From: a virus | Strand: one strand, 5' to 3' | DNA length: 55,580 bases | Virus record (IMG/VR): IMGVR_UViG_3300030101_003309 | Location: 10,318-65,897 of that record | Shown: in pieces, positions 8,535 through 18,248 of the stretch | How positions within the stretch are numbered: position 1 is the stretch's first letter | Layout: every line of letters begins with the position of its first letter | Program-made: the position numbers and the translations under genes | Notes under the pieces: model-generated | What the model was told of the DNA's origin: nothing | Databases searched by the model: none | Seen by the model: only the letters and a program-made list of their open reading frames with translations

Positions 8535-8996
8535 ATGGGAACAGAATTAACAGCACAAACATTAACAGTTACAATAACAGAAGCATTAGCGGTGGATCAC
8601 GCAAATGGCACAACTAATGATATTGATTTCGCGCAGACGTACACGCACACGTACGGGAGCATTGCAAATGTTTCAAAAAGAATTATTAAATTAGCAAACA
8701 CAAATTTGACTGAAGTTGCTACTTTTGGTACAGATACGCAGAACGGATCTTTTGTAAGAGCTGACGTAAGGTATATTAGAGTAACTAATTTAGATAGTTC
8801 AGACGCTTTACAGGTTGGTTTAGATGACGAAGACTCAGACGCTGCTTATACCTCAGTAGCTGCAGATAGTAGTATTATGTTTACTGGAACAACTGTTGAA
8901 GGAGGTAATGGAGGTAGCACTTTAGATAATGCAACAGCTTTAAAAGTTAAAGGGGCGGCAAATCAACAATTAGAAGTAATGATAGCATCAGTATAA
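8535..8996 (+). CDS. Small structural protein
   Basis: A 153-residue Thr/Ala/Asp-rich beta protein with no cysteine, starting MGTELTAQTLTVTITEALAV. The middle contains VRYIRVTNLDSSDALQVGL, which resembles the LYALIKNVD...VAVK and FIYVKNLDDTNFVKIY strands of the products at 40578 and 40178. The three may share one jelly-roll-like fold. Placed between connector genes, it is probably a virion protein; its exact location in the particle is unknown. Confidence 0.6.
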   Translation: MGTELTAQTLTVTITEALAVDHANGTTNDIDFAQTYTHTYGSIANVSKRIIKLANTNLTEVATFGTDTQNGSFVRADVRYIRVTNLDSSDALQVGLDDEDSDAAYTSVAADSSIMFTGTTVEGGNGGSTLDNATALKVKGAANQQLEVMIASV

Positions 8997-8999
8997 GAT

Positions 9000-10142
9000 A
9001 TGCATATAAATATAGATAGAATATTTACAACAGTAGCAAGAAACCTAGGATTAAAAAAATGGTCTAGACATCTAGATAGTTGGATTGAGTGGACATACGA
9101 GGCAGAAAAATTAATTGGTAGTATTGATACTTTTGTTACAAAAGAAGCAACATACTCAGCAGAAGGAGCTAAAGCTTCAGGAACAATAAAATTTTCAACA
9201 GATAGACCACAAGATGGGGATCTTATAGAATTAAACGGAACAACACTGTACTTCAGAAAAAATGACGGAGCAGGGCAAGGAAATAATAATACAGGATTAG
9301 AGACTAACGAAATTAGAATACATAGTACAAGTTCTAGTTTTGGCTTAGGAGCTACGTTTACACAGCCTGGTGGTATAAAAGATAATTTAACAAGAAGTGA
9401 TGATGATGGTAATGGTGCAATCCAGTTTTATCCAGAAACATTAGGATTGGCAAATTATACCTATTCTATAGCCTCTGGTGGATCAATAACTGCATTTACA
9501 GATGAGGAGATAACTATAACCGTAGAGGCTGCTCACATAGGACCACAAGGAAATGATTTTACTATGTCTTCTAATGTTGCAAACAGAATTAAAACAAGCG
9601 GTCTAACATTAACTGGAGGAAAAGGATTATATAATAATCAACAGATAACATTACCAAATAATTTAGTAAAACTATTAGCAGTAAGGGTAGGCGAAGATTG
9701 TCACCATTTTAAAAATGCACAAATATTAAAAACACCTTCTATACATAGAAGCAGAATTGGAAAATTTGAAAACAGTTCAGAACAAAAAGCATTAAGATAT
9801 TATGTGGACGGCAATAGGCTAAATATAACACATGATGATCTTGATGAAATAACCATAGTATATTTAGCATACCCAACAGACATGAGGGGTTGGCCCATGA
9901 TAAAAGAAGGACACGAAACAGCAGTGGCTCAATACATAATGTGGCAAATGAAACTAATAGAATTTTATAATGGAAAGCTACCACAATACATAACTAAAGA
10001 ATTAGAAAGAAGATGGTATCAATTGTGTGCAAAAGCCAGAGGTGACGACTCAATGCCTTCATCAGAAGAATTAATGCAAATAGGGAGATTGTGGAACACT
10101 TTGATTCCTGTAAAAAGCAACAACGGTTTAATAGACTTATAA
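9000..10142 (+). CDS. Tail/adaptor protein
   Basis: A 380-residue protein ahead of the nozzle-like gene. The N-terminus (MHINIDRIFTTVARNLGLKK) is helical. Residues ~50-215 look like an inserted beta domain (FSTDRPQDGDLIELNGTTLY; AAHIGPQGNDFTMSS), the kind of repeat seen in tail and fibre proteins. The C-terminal third returns to a helical connector pattern (YIMWQMKLIEFYNGKLPQYI). A connector-type protein with an inserted beta domain exposed at the neck is a reasonable reading. No enzyme motif is seen. Confidence 0.55.
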   Translation: MHINIDRIFTTVARNLGLKKWSRHLDSWIEWTYEAEKLIGSIDTFVTKEATYSAEGAKASGTIKFSTDRPQDGDLIELNGTTLYFRKNDGAGQGNNNTGLETNEIRIHSTSSSFGLGATFTQPGGIKDNLTRSDDDGNGAIQFYPETLGLANYTYSIASGGSITAFTDEEITITVEAAHIGPQGNDFTMSSNVANRIKTSGLTLTGGKGLYNNQQITLPNNLVKLLAVRVGEDCHHFKNAQILKTPSIHRSRIGKFENSSEQKALRYYVDGNRLNITHDDLDEITIVYLAYPTDMRGWPMIKEGHETAVAQYIMWQMKLIEFYNGKLPQYITKELERRWYQLCAKARGDDSMPSSEELMQIGRLWNTLIPVKSNNGLIDL

Positions 10143-10143
10143 A

Positions 10144-13100
10144 ATGGCAAAAAAAAGACAGCAGGCTAGTCCAACTCTAGGACAATCAGCACCAGAAGGA
10201 TTTACACAAGGAATGGTGAGTGATCTTGATCCGAGATTCCAACTTAAAGGAAGTTATGCGGACGCTCAAAATATAAGACTTACAAATTCAGAAGGAGATA
10301 CATTCACTGTAGAGAATATAGAAGGTAACAGTTTATTTGTAGACTTGGCAGACCACCCAATTCACCAGGCAAACAACATGAACAATGCTGCTTACCCAAC
10401 ATTTTATGATAGAGGTCCAAATCATGATTTATATTTAAATTCTAAAATAGATAATAGATGCTCTATAGTCGGTAGCGTAAATTACGCAAATACTATAATA
10501 CTTGTTTTAGTTGGAAGATTTGATTATATAAGAAATCATCCAAATTTTACAGGAGATCCCAATTCAGTTCCTTTAACTAATAATCCAGACTTAGCAAGCG
10601 CAGGGGGTCCAAATTATACAAGTGATAATACACAAATAGATAGAACAATTTTTTTAAAAGTAGATTTTGATTCTAATTTTAGGGTAAGCAAAATTACTGA
10701 TTTACTTGTTTGTTATAGTGCTTCTCAATATCAATATCCAGATTTAAAAATGGATATAGATAATCCACTTAGAATGGAAGTTCTTATAGAAAACGAAAGT
10801 ATACAAAGAATATATTGGACAGATAATAAAAATCCACTAAGAACGCTAAATCTAAAACAAGACAATCTATGGGATCTTGATCCAGAAGCTTTGGATATAA
10901 CCCCTTTGATGAAACCTTCACAACCTGTATTAGACTCAACTATACATGGAAATTTGCCAGTTGGAGTTTATCAATATACTTATAAATTTATATCAGAAAA
11001 CGGAGGACAAACAACTTTCGCACCTTTAAGTAACATGTATCATGTGACTGATCAATCCTTTTCAAATTCATCTACATACGGTGGTGGGCCAAAAGGTAAT
11101 TTAGGCTCGCAAGGCTTTAATATAAGAGTTCATGGAATTGACGACAATTTTGATTACATAGAATTGTATTCGTTATATTACGACACGTTAAATCAGCCGC
11201 CAAGAGTTGCTGTAGTATCAAGAGTAGAGATAGATGCCGCTTCAGCTGCTGAGGTAACAATTCAGCATGTAGTGTGGAATAACGAAGTAGAAAGAGGTTT
11301 AGAAGAAATATTAATAGAATCAAACACATTTGATGTTTGTAAAGATATAGCCATAAAAGACAATATATTGTTTGCTGCTAATTTACGGCAAAAAAGAAAC
11401 TATATATCAGAAAAAGAATGGAATGTTAAGGTGATGAGGTTTAGACAAGCGCCAGGAGGATCTGGTAAACTTGACGCTATGCTAACCACAATAGATAGTG
11501 AAGTAAAACATTATACAACAACAGGAACATATCCTAATCATACAGTTATAGAAGTAACAGAAGGTGCTACGGATTACGCTAGTAATATAGTTGGTCACGG
11601 ACAGCTTCTTGGCGCTCCAGGATCAATGTATGATGCCGTCAATAACACTGCGTTTTTGTATAACGGTGTTTTAAATTGTCCTATGTGGACTACACCTATA
11701 TCAAACCTTAGAGCAGCAACTGGCGGTGCAAGCGATCAAACATATACAAGGAATTATATGTATAGATTTTTAGGAGATAGAATGACTTTAGGTGCAGAAA
11801 GCTTTGATTATGCACAAAATGTGTTAGGTGGATGTCGTATATCTTTTGCGCTACATGAAAAAGTAGCAGATCAAGCAGCGAATGCATGGGATACACCATT
11901 TATTACAGCAGTAAATGATAACGAAGAAATAACCACAGACTTTGTTCATAGTGCTAGTAGTACAGAAGAAGGAGCGGTTTTTAGGACATCTATGTCTCTA
12001 GGCGGAACAAAAGACCCGCATTTAGCAGGTAATACTAGAGGTTATCAAAGAAGTGAAATATATAGATTCGGTGTGCAAACATTTGATTTGACAGGCGCTC
12101 CAGGAAATGTTTTGTGGATAGGTGACATAGAAATGCCAGGTCAATATGATTTGCTAAGGATGATAGATGTAGAAAATGAAAATGCTGGATTTAACGGAAC
12201 ATCAGATTACAGCCCATTAAGACCTACATTTTATTTAAGTTCGTTCACGGGCTATTCAAATGTGGGTTTAGCACCATCTGATCCAGGAAGAAGTTTACAT
12301 ACCGCAGACAACATACATACACATCATAAAGTACACGATCATAGATTATCCCATGTATATGGTCACACTGTAGCGCCGCCAGATGTAGAGTGGTTTACCT
12401 GTAGGGATGGTTCTGGTAATGAAAAACCAGAAGCATATAAAAATGAATATGGAGCCGATGTTGATGGTAGATTTTTACCTGGACCTGCAGGAACTTCAAA
12501 TCCATACCGAACTTTCCCTCCAAACGGAACAGAAAGAATTAATAAAGCAATGCCATATAGTTCTAGTGATGTAAGTGGATTTAGAAGATGGGATTATGTA
12601 ATAGCAGAACACACAGACACACATTATTTATATGATTTGTATGTTGTATTTGAATTTATAATACCACCTGAAGTAGTAAAGAAAATATCAGGATTTAGAG
12701 TGGTTAGAGCTGAAAGAAAAGAAGAGGACAGAAGAATTGTACAACAAGGTTTGTTAAATCAAACAGCCCAGTATGGAAGCGCATTAGATGGACAAAAATA
12801 TGGATATGATAACACTAAGTTTTGCGCAAAAGACAATGAAGCTTTTGATGACGATCCTGTTTTTGTAAATGATTGGAATGATCAAAATCCAGGCGGTAAT
12901 CCGTCCAACTCAGTACCACCAACAGATCCAGAACAACCAGAATTTAATGTATATCTAAATGGTTATCTAGGTTTAGCTGAAAATTCACATTTAGCGTTTT
13001 ATGAAGCAAGTGCTAATAATAGCTACTGGACGAGCGGCTCACCTGATGGGCAGGCAACAGTAGGAGGTAATTCTGCAGGTAAAGTTTTTTATTGGCCAGA

Positions 13101-16100
13101 AAGAGAAGACACTAAAGAATGGGGACCATATGGTGCAGGAAGAGTAAGAACAGCGCCTTCAGGTGCAAATGGAGGGGGTCCAGCGTTTTATGGTGGGCCA
13201 GGTACTTGGGGAGTGCATTATAGGCATAGTGCATATTTTGGAAGTTATGATAAGTCACATATTTCTAGCAGTAATTATGGTTACGAAAAAGAGGACACTA
13301 ATTCAGCTAATCATAGTCAAATAGATTGTAACATATTTACACTTGACTCGCCAGACAGCGCATTTGGAATTAGGCCATATACATACAGAGATGGAGATAT
13401 GTTGCGTATTGATTGTGTTCTCAAGTTGACTGACGAGGTAAGATATAATAACCAAATAGGATTCAATTGGGGTCAAGCAAATGCTCATTCTTATTGGACA
13501 CACACAAGGGGAGCAACAAAAAACAGAAAAAACGATACTAGTTCTGCCTTACCAACATGGGAACAAAATGGTGCACAAGATGCAAACGACAATGAATGGA
13601 GGCCAGACGCAACAGACAACTCTTATTACGATTCTATAAGTTTTTGTTCACGAAAAGAAATTGACGAAAACTACTCGGTACTAATCGGAAAATATTATTG
13701 TTTTGATCCTTATTTTGGTATAGGTATGGAGATAACTGGAGGAAGTTTTGCTGGTATAGGGCATTTTGTGTCAAATGCTAGTCAACAGTTTAGACCTTCA
13801 CAGCAATACGGCTGGCAACTGCCTATATCAGCAGCAAAGGAAATCACGGATGGAGAAATTGTACCCAGCGCGTTTTTTAAAAAATCTAAACGTATGAAAG
13901 ATGGGCAGGTTGACGGATTTTCTAATAACACATTGGGTTTTGTACGTAGAGCAATTTCAAGCGGTAAACCTGCTGGTCAAGCAGAAAGGTATTTTGTTTT
14001 TGGAGCTGTTGATAAAAGTATAGCGTATATACAGAACTCAAACAATGGAGGTAATGCTAGCACACAACATGGTACAGTCAAAGAACAAGATTATACTTAC
14101 GATACAGTATCTACAATGCAGATGGGGTTAAGATCAATATTAGTAGAAATAAATGCCAATAGACACGAGGTTAGAAAATATGGACCAGGCCCTGAAGACA
14201 CATATTGGCAATTAGGTTCAGGTAGGGATAGATTACCATTCAATTCTTGGTTTGCACCTTTAAATCTTGGAGCTTTGTATGAACACGGTTCATGGCATTC
14301 TTATAATGTACATACAAATTCATATGATGATGGGGGTGGTGATCAGGAACAAAAATGTTGGATGTCTAACTTTATGAGCATGTATGGACCTATTGCATTA
14401 TCACATATAGACACTGAAACTCACGATGGTGGAACGGAAAATAGTTTTTCTTTAAAAGGTAAAAGTTTAGTACCATACAAATATTTATGTTCTATAGTAA
14501 GGTATTCTACGCCATATGGTGGATATACTAAATCAGCAATAGAAAAAACAAGATATATTCCTTGTGGAAATTTTCACAGAGTATCACTTAATTATCCTAA
14601 TGCTAACTTTACAGAAAATATGGTTCAAGGACATGTAAGTAAGGTATTTGGTGGAGATACTTTTGTAAATTTATACTCACATCAAAAAACTTCAAGTCCA
14701 TATATGAAAAAATCTGCATCTAGATTTCAGGTTTTTCCAGTTGAATCTTTTGTAAATACAGATATGCGAAGTGGTTTGACTTTAAACAATGGCGATACAG
14801 TTGTAGGTAAAAGCATGCAACAACCACCATTTAGTAATGATTGGTTATATAATAGTGTGTATTCACAAGAAAGCAACATTAAATCTTCATTAGTTGTTGA
14901 TGAAAAAAAGTTTGACGACAGTTTGAATTTACCATACGAAATAGCTTATTCAAACACTAAAATTTTAGGTCAACAAACAGACGCATTTAGACAATTTCCA
15001 ATAAATCAATTTCACGACATGGAAGGAATTTATGGTGAAATAAACAGAATTGTAAATTACAAAAATGAGTTATATATTTTACAAGATTCTGCTTTTGCAA
15101 AATTAGCTGTAAATCCTGTTTCGGTTTTAACAGATGAATCAGGAGCATCACTGTTTACTGGAACTGGAGACACTATTGAATATCACACATATATATCAAC
15201 TAAATTTGGATCAAGACATAGGTTTAGTGTAACAACAAGTGATAAATCTTTATATTTTGTAGATACTAATTACGCAAAAGTTTTTAAATACGATACAGAA
15301 AAATTAATATCTTTAGGTGATGCATTAGGACAAAGAGCTTATTTGAAATACATAATGCACGACTGGAAAAAAATTACATATAGAGAATGCCCAGCATCTA
15401 CAGGAGCAGGAGGTGGTGTTAGTCATGCAGGTGGTCCAGTGGTTCACGGAACTTTATATGGCGATTTAAAGTCGGTTGAGAAACCAGATGGAAGAAGAAA
15501 TTATTTAGCCGATAATCCTTTAAGATTTTTAGGCATAACATCTATATTTGATTATAACACAAAAGAACTAATGGTAACGTTTCACAATTCATCTTTTGCA
15601 GATAAAAATAAATTAAGGCAGGAGTTTGCAAGAACATATGATAATCATACAATGGGAAGCACAACTAATGGACAGCCAATCGGTATATCAGAGACTTTAG
15701 TTTATAGCGAGGCGGTAAATGCTTTTACGTCTAAATATACAGTAGCGCCACCGCAGTGGATACCTGGAGGATTAGGCACTTTTATAGTGTGTCCGCAAAA
15801 CGAAATAGGAATAAATGCAATTGCAAATTTTAATAGTAATAATGGTTTGAGAAGCAGTTATTCATACTTACCGTATGATGTTTATGGAAGTTACGATGAT
15901 GCAGGTTACAAGCAATACAGGACAGATCCTTTAAAGTTGTGGATGTGGGGAAGGCATGATGAAAATAAAAAAACACATTTTTTTGGTAAAAAAGATGACG
16001 TATTGCATCGTGTTCCAGTAACATCTCCTATCACAAATACCGATCACAATGGCATAGTAGCAGCTATTGATGGTGTCCAAGACATGCCTGACGAAAGTTA

Positions 16101-17007
16101 CATAGTCAAAGTAATAAACTCAGAAGCTAGTAGCAGCAAAATATTTGACAACACAAAAGTTGTTATGACACCAGAGTATGTAAATTACAGTCATATTGAG
16201 TACACTACTGACTTATCGCATGATACTATAGATGTTCAATCTTTGCCAGATCAATTTGGTTTAGTTCATCCAAAAAAATTAGATGAGGTAGAAGAATTAA
16301 CAATAAACAAAAGGTGGGATTTTAAAGACGATTCAGGTCATTTAGGATGGTATGGAACAATAACTGTAGGCGGTCAACTTGAAGTTCAAACAAATTTTAT
16401 TGACAACAACGTATTCACTTTCGGTGATGACAAAATAAGTATATACAGTCCAAGAGATAAAGATGGCTACGGTAATTTTATATTTGCAGGAAAATACAAC
16501 AACAAAATAAGAATAAGGTTAAAAAGAACTACTGCGCCTGCTACAGCGAAAACATGGCTAGGTGAGCTTTACTACCAAGGTTACGATCCAATAGACAAAG
16601 AAAATGGTCAATATCAAAGATTTGGATTTAGTGGTAGTAGAGTAGTAACGGTGGATGATCCTGGAAGCGCAATTGAAGATGATTTTGTAATATTAGAATG
16701 GGATATGGCGGGCAATGAAGGAATAGATGGTAACCAAAAGTTTGCAGCTTGGGATGATAGTATGATTGAACAAATACAAATCCGACTAGAACAAGATCCA
16801 GGAACCTCGGTATATGAAGTAGACTACATAGAAATAGGTGGATTAAAAGCACATAAATATACAGACGGGACGCTAAAAGCACCCCTAAGAACAGAAAAAA
16901 GTATACGCAGAACAAGGGGTACATATTCTAAAATAAAGTATCGTGCAAAAACTAACGAAAAATTTAATATCTTTGCAATACTTGCAAAGTATAGAAAAAC
17001 TTATTAA
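10144..17007 (+). CDS. Giant tail nozzle/muzzle-like protein
   Basis: A 2287-residue protein. Its N-terminus reads GFTQGMVSDLDPRF then GSYADAQNIRL then ENIEGN, the opening pattern of crAss-like muzzle proteins and broadly of T7 gp12-type nozzle proteins (beta-propeller fold that closes the tail). The body is Tyr/Gly/Asn/Asp-rich and beta throughout, as expected of a large tail assembly. Near residues ~1620-1800 there are further propeller-like strands (NRIVNYKNELYILQDSAFAK). The C-terminal ~200 residues look like a carbohydrate-binding-type beta sandwich (WDFKDDSGHLGWYGT) and may act in receptor contact. Typical nozzles are ~800 residues, so much of the length is extra. Confidence 0.7.
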   Translation: MAKKRQQASPTLGQSAPEGFTQGMVSDLDPRFQLKGSYADAQNIRLTNSEGDTFTVENIEGNSLFVDLADHPIHQANNMNNAAYPTFYDRGPNHDLYLNSKIDNRCSIVGSVNYANTIILVLVGRFDYIRNHPNFTGDPNSVPLTNNPDLASAGGPNYTSDNTQIDRTIFLKVDFDSNFRVSKITDLLVCYSASQYQYPDLKMDIDNPLRMEVLIENESIQRIYWTDNKNPLRTLNLKQDNLWDLDPEALDITPLMKPSQPVLDSTIHGNLPVGVYQYTYKFISENGGQTTFAPLSNMYHVTDQSFSNSSTYGGGPKGNLGSQGFNIRVHGIDDNFDYIELYSLYYDTLNQPPRVAVVSRVEIDAASAAEVTIQHVVWNNEVERGLEEILIESNTFDVCKDIAIKDNILFAANLRQKRNYISEKEWNVKVMRFRQAPGGSGKLDAMLTTIDSEVKHYTTTGTYPNHTVIEVTEGATDYASNIVGHGQLLGAPGSMYDAVNNTAFLYNGVLNCPMWTTPISNLRAATGGASDQTYTRNYMYRFLGDRMTLGAESFDYAQNVLGGCRISFALHEKVADQAANAWDTPFITAVNDNEEITTDFVHSASSTEEGAVFRTSMSLGGTKDPHLAGNTRGYQRSEIYRFGVQTFDLTGAPGNVLWIGDIEMPGQYDLLRMIDVENENAGFNGTSDYSPLRPTFYLSSFTGYSNVGLAPSDPGRSLHTADNIHTHHKVHDHRLSHVYGHTVAPPDVEWFTCRDGSGNEKPEAYKNEYGADVDGRFLPGPAGTSNPYRTFPPNGTERINKAMPYSSSDVSGFRRWDYVIAEHTDTHYLYDLYVVFEFIIPPEVVKKISGFRVVRAERKEEDRRIVQQGLLNQTAQYGSALDGQKYGYDNTKFCAKDNEAFDDDPVFVNDWNDQNPGGNPSNSVPPTDPEQPEFNVYLNGYLGLAENSHLAFYEASANNSYWTSGSPDGQATVGGNSAGKVFYWPEREDTKEWGPYGAGRVRTAPSGANGGGPAFYGGPGTWGVHYRHSAYFGSYDKSHISSSNYGYEKEDTNSANHSQIDCNIFTLDSPDSAFGIRPYTYRDGDMLRIDCVLKLTDEVRYNNQIGFNWGQANAHSYWTHTRGATKNRKNDTSSALPTWEQNGAQDANDNEWRPDATDNSYYDSISFCSRKEIDENYSVLIGKYYCFDPYFGIGMEITGGSFAGIGHFVSNASQQFRPSQQYGWQLPISAAKEITDGEIVPSAFFKKSKRMKDGQVDGFSNNTLGFVRRAISSGKPAGQAERYFVFGAVDKSIAYIQNSNNGGNASTQHGTVKEQDYTYDTVSTMQMGLRSILVEINANRHEVRKYGPGPEDTYWQLGSGRDRLPFNSWFAPLNLGALYEHGSWHSYNVHTNSYDDGGGDQEQKCWMSNFMSMYGPIALSHIDTETHDGGTENSFSLKGKSLVPYKYLCSIVRYSTPYGGYTKSAIEKTRYIPCGNFHRVSLNYPNANFTENMVQGHVSKVFGGDTFVNLYSHQKTSSPYMKKSASRFQVFPVESFVNTDMRSGLTLNNGDTVVGKSMQQPPFSNDWLYNSVYSQESNIKSSLVVDEKKFDDSLNLPYEIAYSNTKILGQQTDAFRQFPINQFHDMEGIYGEINRIVNYKNELYILQDSAFAKLAVNPVSVLTDESGASLFTGTGDTIEYHTYISTKFGSRHRFSVTTSDKSLYFVDTNYAKVFKYDTEKLISLGDALGQRAYLKYIMHDWKKITYRECPASTGAGGGVSHAGGPVVHGTLYGDLKSVEKPDGRRNYLADNPLRFLGITSIFDYNTKELMVTFHNSSFADKNKLRQEFARTYDNHTMGSTTNGQPIGISETLVYSEAVNAFTSKYTVAPPQWIPGGLGTFIVCPQNEIGINAIANFNSNNGLRSSYSYLPYDVYGSYDDAGYKQYRTDPLKLWMWGRHDENKKTHFFGKKDDVLHRVPVTSPITNTDHNGIVAAIDGVQDMPDESYIVKVINSEASSSKIFDNTKVVMTPEYVNYSHIEYTTDLSHDTIDVQSLPDQFGLVHPKKLDEVEELTINKRWDFKDDSGHLGWYGTITVGGQLEVQTNFIDNNVFTFGDDKISIYSPRDKDGYGNFIFAGKYNNKIRIRLKRTTAPATAKTWLGELYYQGYDPIDKENGQYQRFGFSGSRVVTVDDPGSAIEDDFVILEWDMAGNEGIDGNQKFAAWDDSMIEQIQIRLEQDPGTSVYEVDYIEIGGLKAHKYTDGTLKAPLRTEKSIRRTRGTYSKIKYRAKTNEKFNIFAILAKYRKTY

Positions 17008-17009
17008 AT

Positions 17010-18248
17010 ATGGCTTATTCGGATATATTAAACGCAACACAACTATATGGTAATTTACTAAACAATAAGTATGCTAATACGGCAAATAATATAAACCAGT
17101 CAAAATTAGAATATACACCAGTAAATCCGTATTCTTCATCTGCTTTTGCGACACAATCTTCAAGATCTTTATATCCAGGAACAGGTAGAGGATTATTAAC
17201 TGGCATGCAGTTACAAGAAGAAAATCAACTAGAAGGCATGGATAAAACATTGACAAAAGTTGGGCAAGGATTACAATTTGCAAACTTTGGAAATAAGGCA
17301 ACGCCTTTTTTAAATCAAGCGTTAGGTAGTTTAGGTGTTTCAGGAGAGGTGGGAAGTCTAGGACCAGCGGCAGCTCTTTACGGAGCAACAAGAGATAATA
17401 ATCCATATGATTATTCACAAACAGAAGCTTTAGGAACATTAGGAAGTACTGTTTTAGCAGCTCGTTCTTTCTCAAATGTATTAAATCCTATTTTAGGTAA
17501 AGTCATGCCGCTTGCTAGTTCCGCAGCAATTCCTGCGGGTATTGCAGCGCCATCATTAGCTGCTGGTGTAGCAGGTCCTTTAGCGGCTCCAGCCGCAGCA
17601 GGTGTAAAAACAATATTTGGTATGCATCCTCTTCTTTTAATAGGATCTTTACTGTTAGGAGGTTTGTTTAATAAAAAGGCAAGAAAAAACGCTAGAAAAG
17701 AAGTAGAAAAAGAAATTCAAAGAGTGGCGGGAGAACAAACTAAAATATCAGAAGATAGAGCAGAGGCTGTAGAAGAGCAAAGAGAAGACATGTTAGCAAG
17801 ACAAGCTGCTGATATGTACGAAGACACAGCAGCAATGTACACAAATCAATACGGTGGCAATTACCAAAGATCTTATAATATGGAAAAGGGAGGTAAAATG
17901 GATGTTGTAGCGGAATTCACTGGTAATGAATTAATAGTTAATGATCAGAACGAATTAGAGGCAGACATATCAAGAGGTGATAATAAATCGGCAGCAAATA
18001 GAATAAGAAAAGCAATGAAAGGAGGTAGAATTACACCAGGCAAAGAGACACACAAAAGCAACCCAATACCAGTGTCTAGTGACGGCACAATGTATACAAA
18101 AGGAGGTCCGATGAATTTTAAAGTAAAGAAGGGTGCTGGGGTTTATGATCATGCAACGGATCAATTTAAAATGGATATGGATGACAATTCTATAGTAAGT
18201 GTTGTAAAAAAGAATATGGCTAAATGGAGAAAAAATAATATGGCGTAA
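17010..18248 (+). CDS. Internal virion protein, membrane-active candidate
   Basis: A 412-residue protein. Residues ~145-225 are Ala/Gly/Pro/Leu-rich and hydrophobic (AAPSLAAGVAGPLAAPAAAG, then MHPLLLIGSLLLGGLF), followed by a charged coiled coil (ARKEVEKEIQRVAGEQ). The C-terminal ~115 residues carry VAEFTGNELIVNDQNELEAD and GAGVYDHATDQFKMD, a module I associate with virion proteins of Bacteroidota phages. The hydrophobic stretch and location between nozzle and tail lysozyme suggest an ejected protein, comparable in role to T7 gp14. It ends with a TAATG overlap into the lysozyme gene. Confidence 0.55.
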   Translation: MAYSDILNATQLYGNLLNNKYANTANNINQSKLEYTPVNPYSSSAFATQSSRSLYPGTGRGLLTGMQLQEENQLEGMDKTLTKVGQGLQFANFGNKATPFLNQALGSLGVSGEVGSLGPAAALYGATRDNNPYDYSQTEALGTLGSTVLAARSFSNVLNPILGKVMPLASSAAIPAGIAAPSLAAGVAGPLAAPAAAGVKTIFGMHPLLLIGSLLLGGLFNKKARKNARKEVEKEIQRVAGEQTKISEDRAEAVEEQREDMLARQAADMYEDTAAMYTNQYGGNYQRSYNMEKGGKMDVVAEFTGNELIVNDQNELEADISRGDNKSAANRIRKAMKGGRITPGKETHKSNPIPVSSDGTMYTKGGPMNFKVKKGAGVYDHATDQFKMDMDDNSIVSVVKKNMAKWRKNNMA

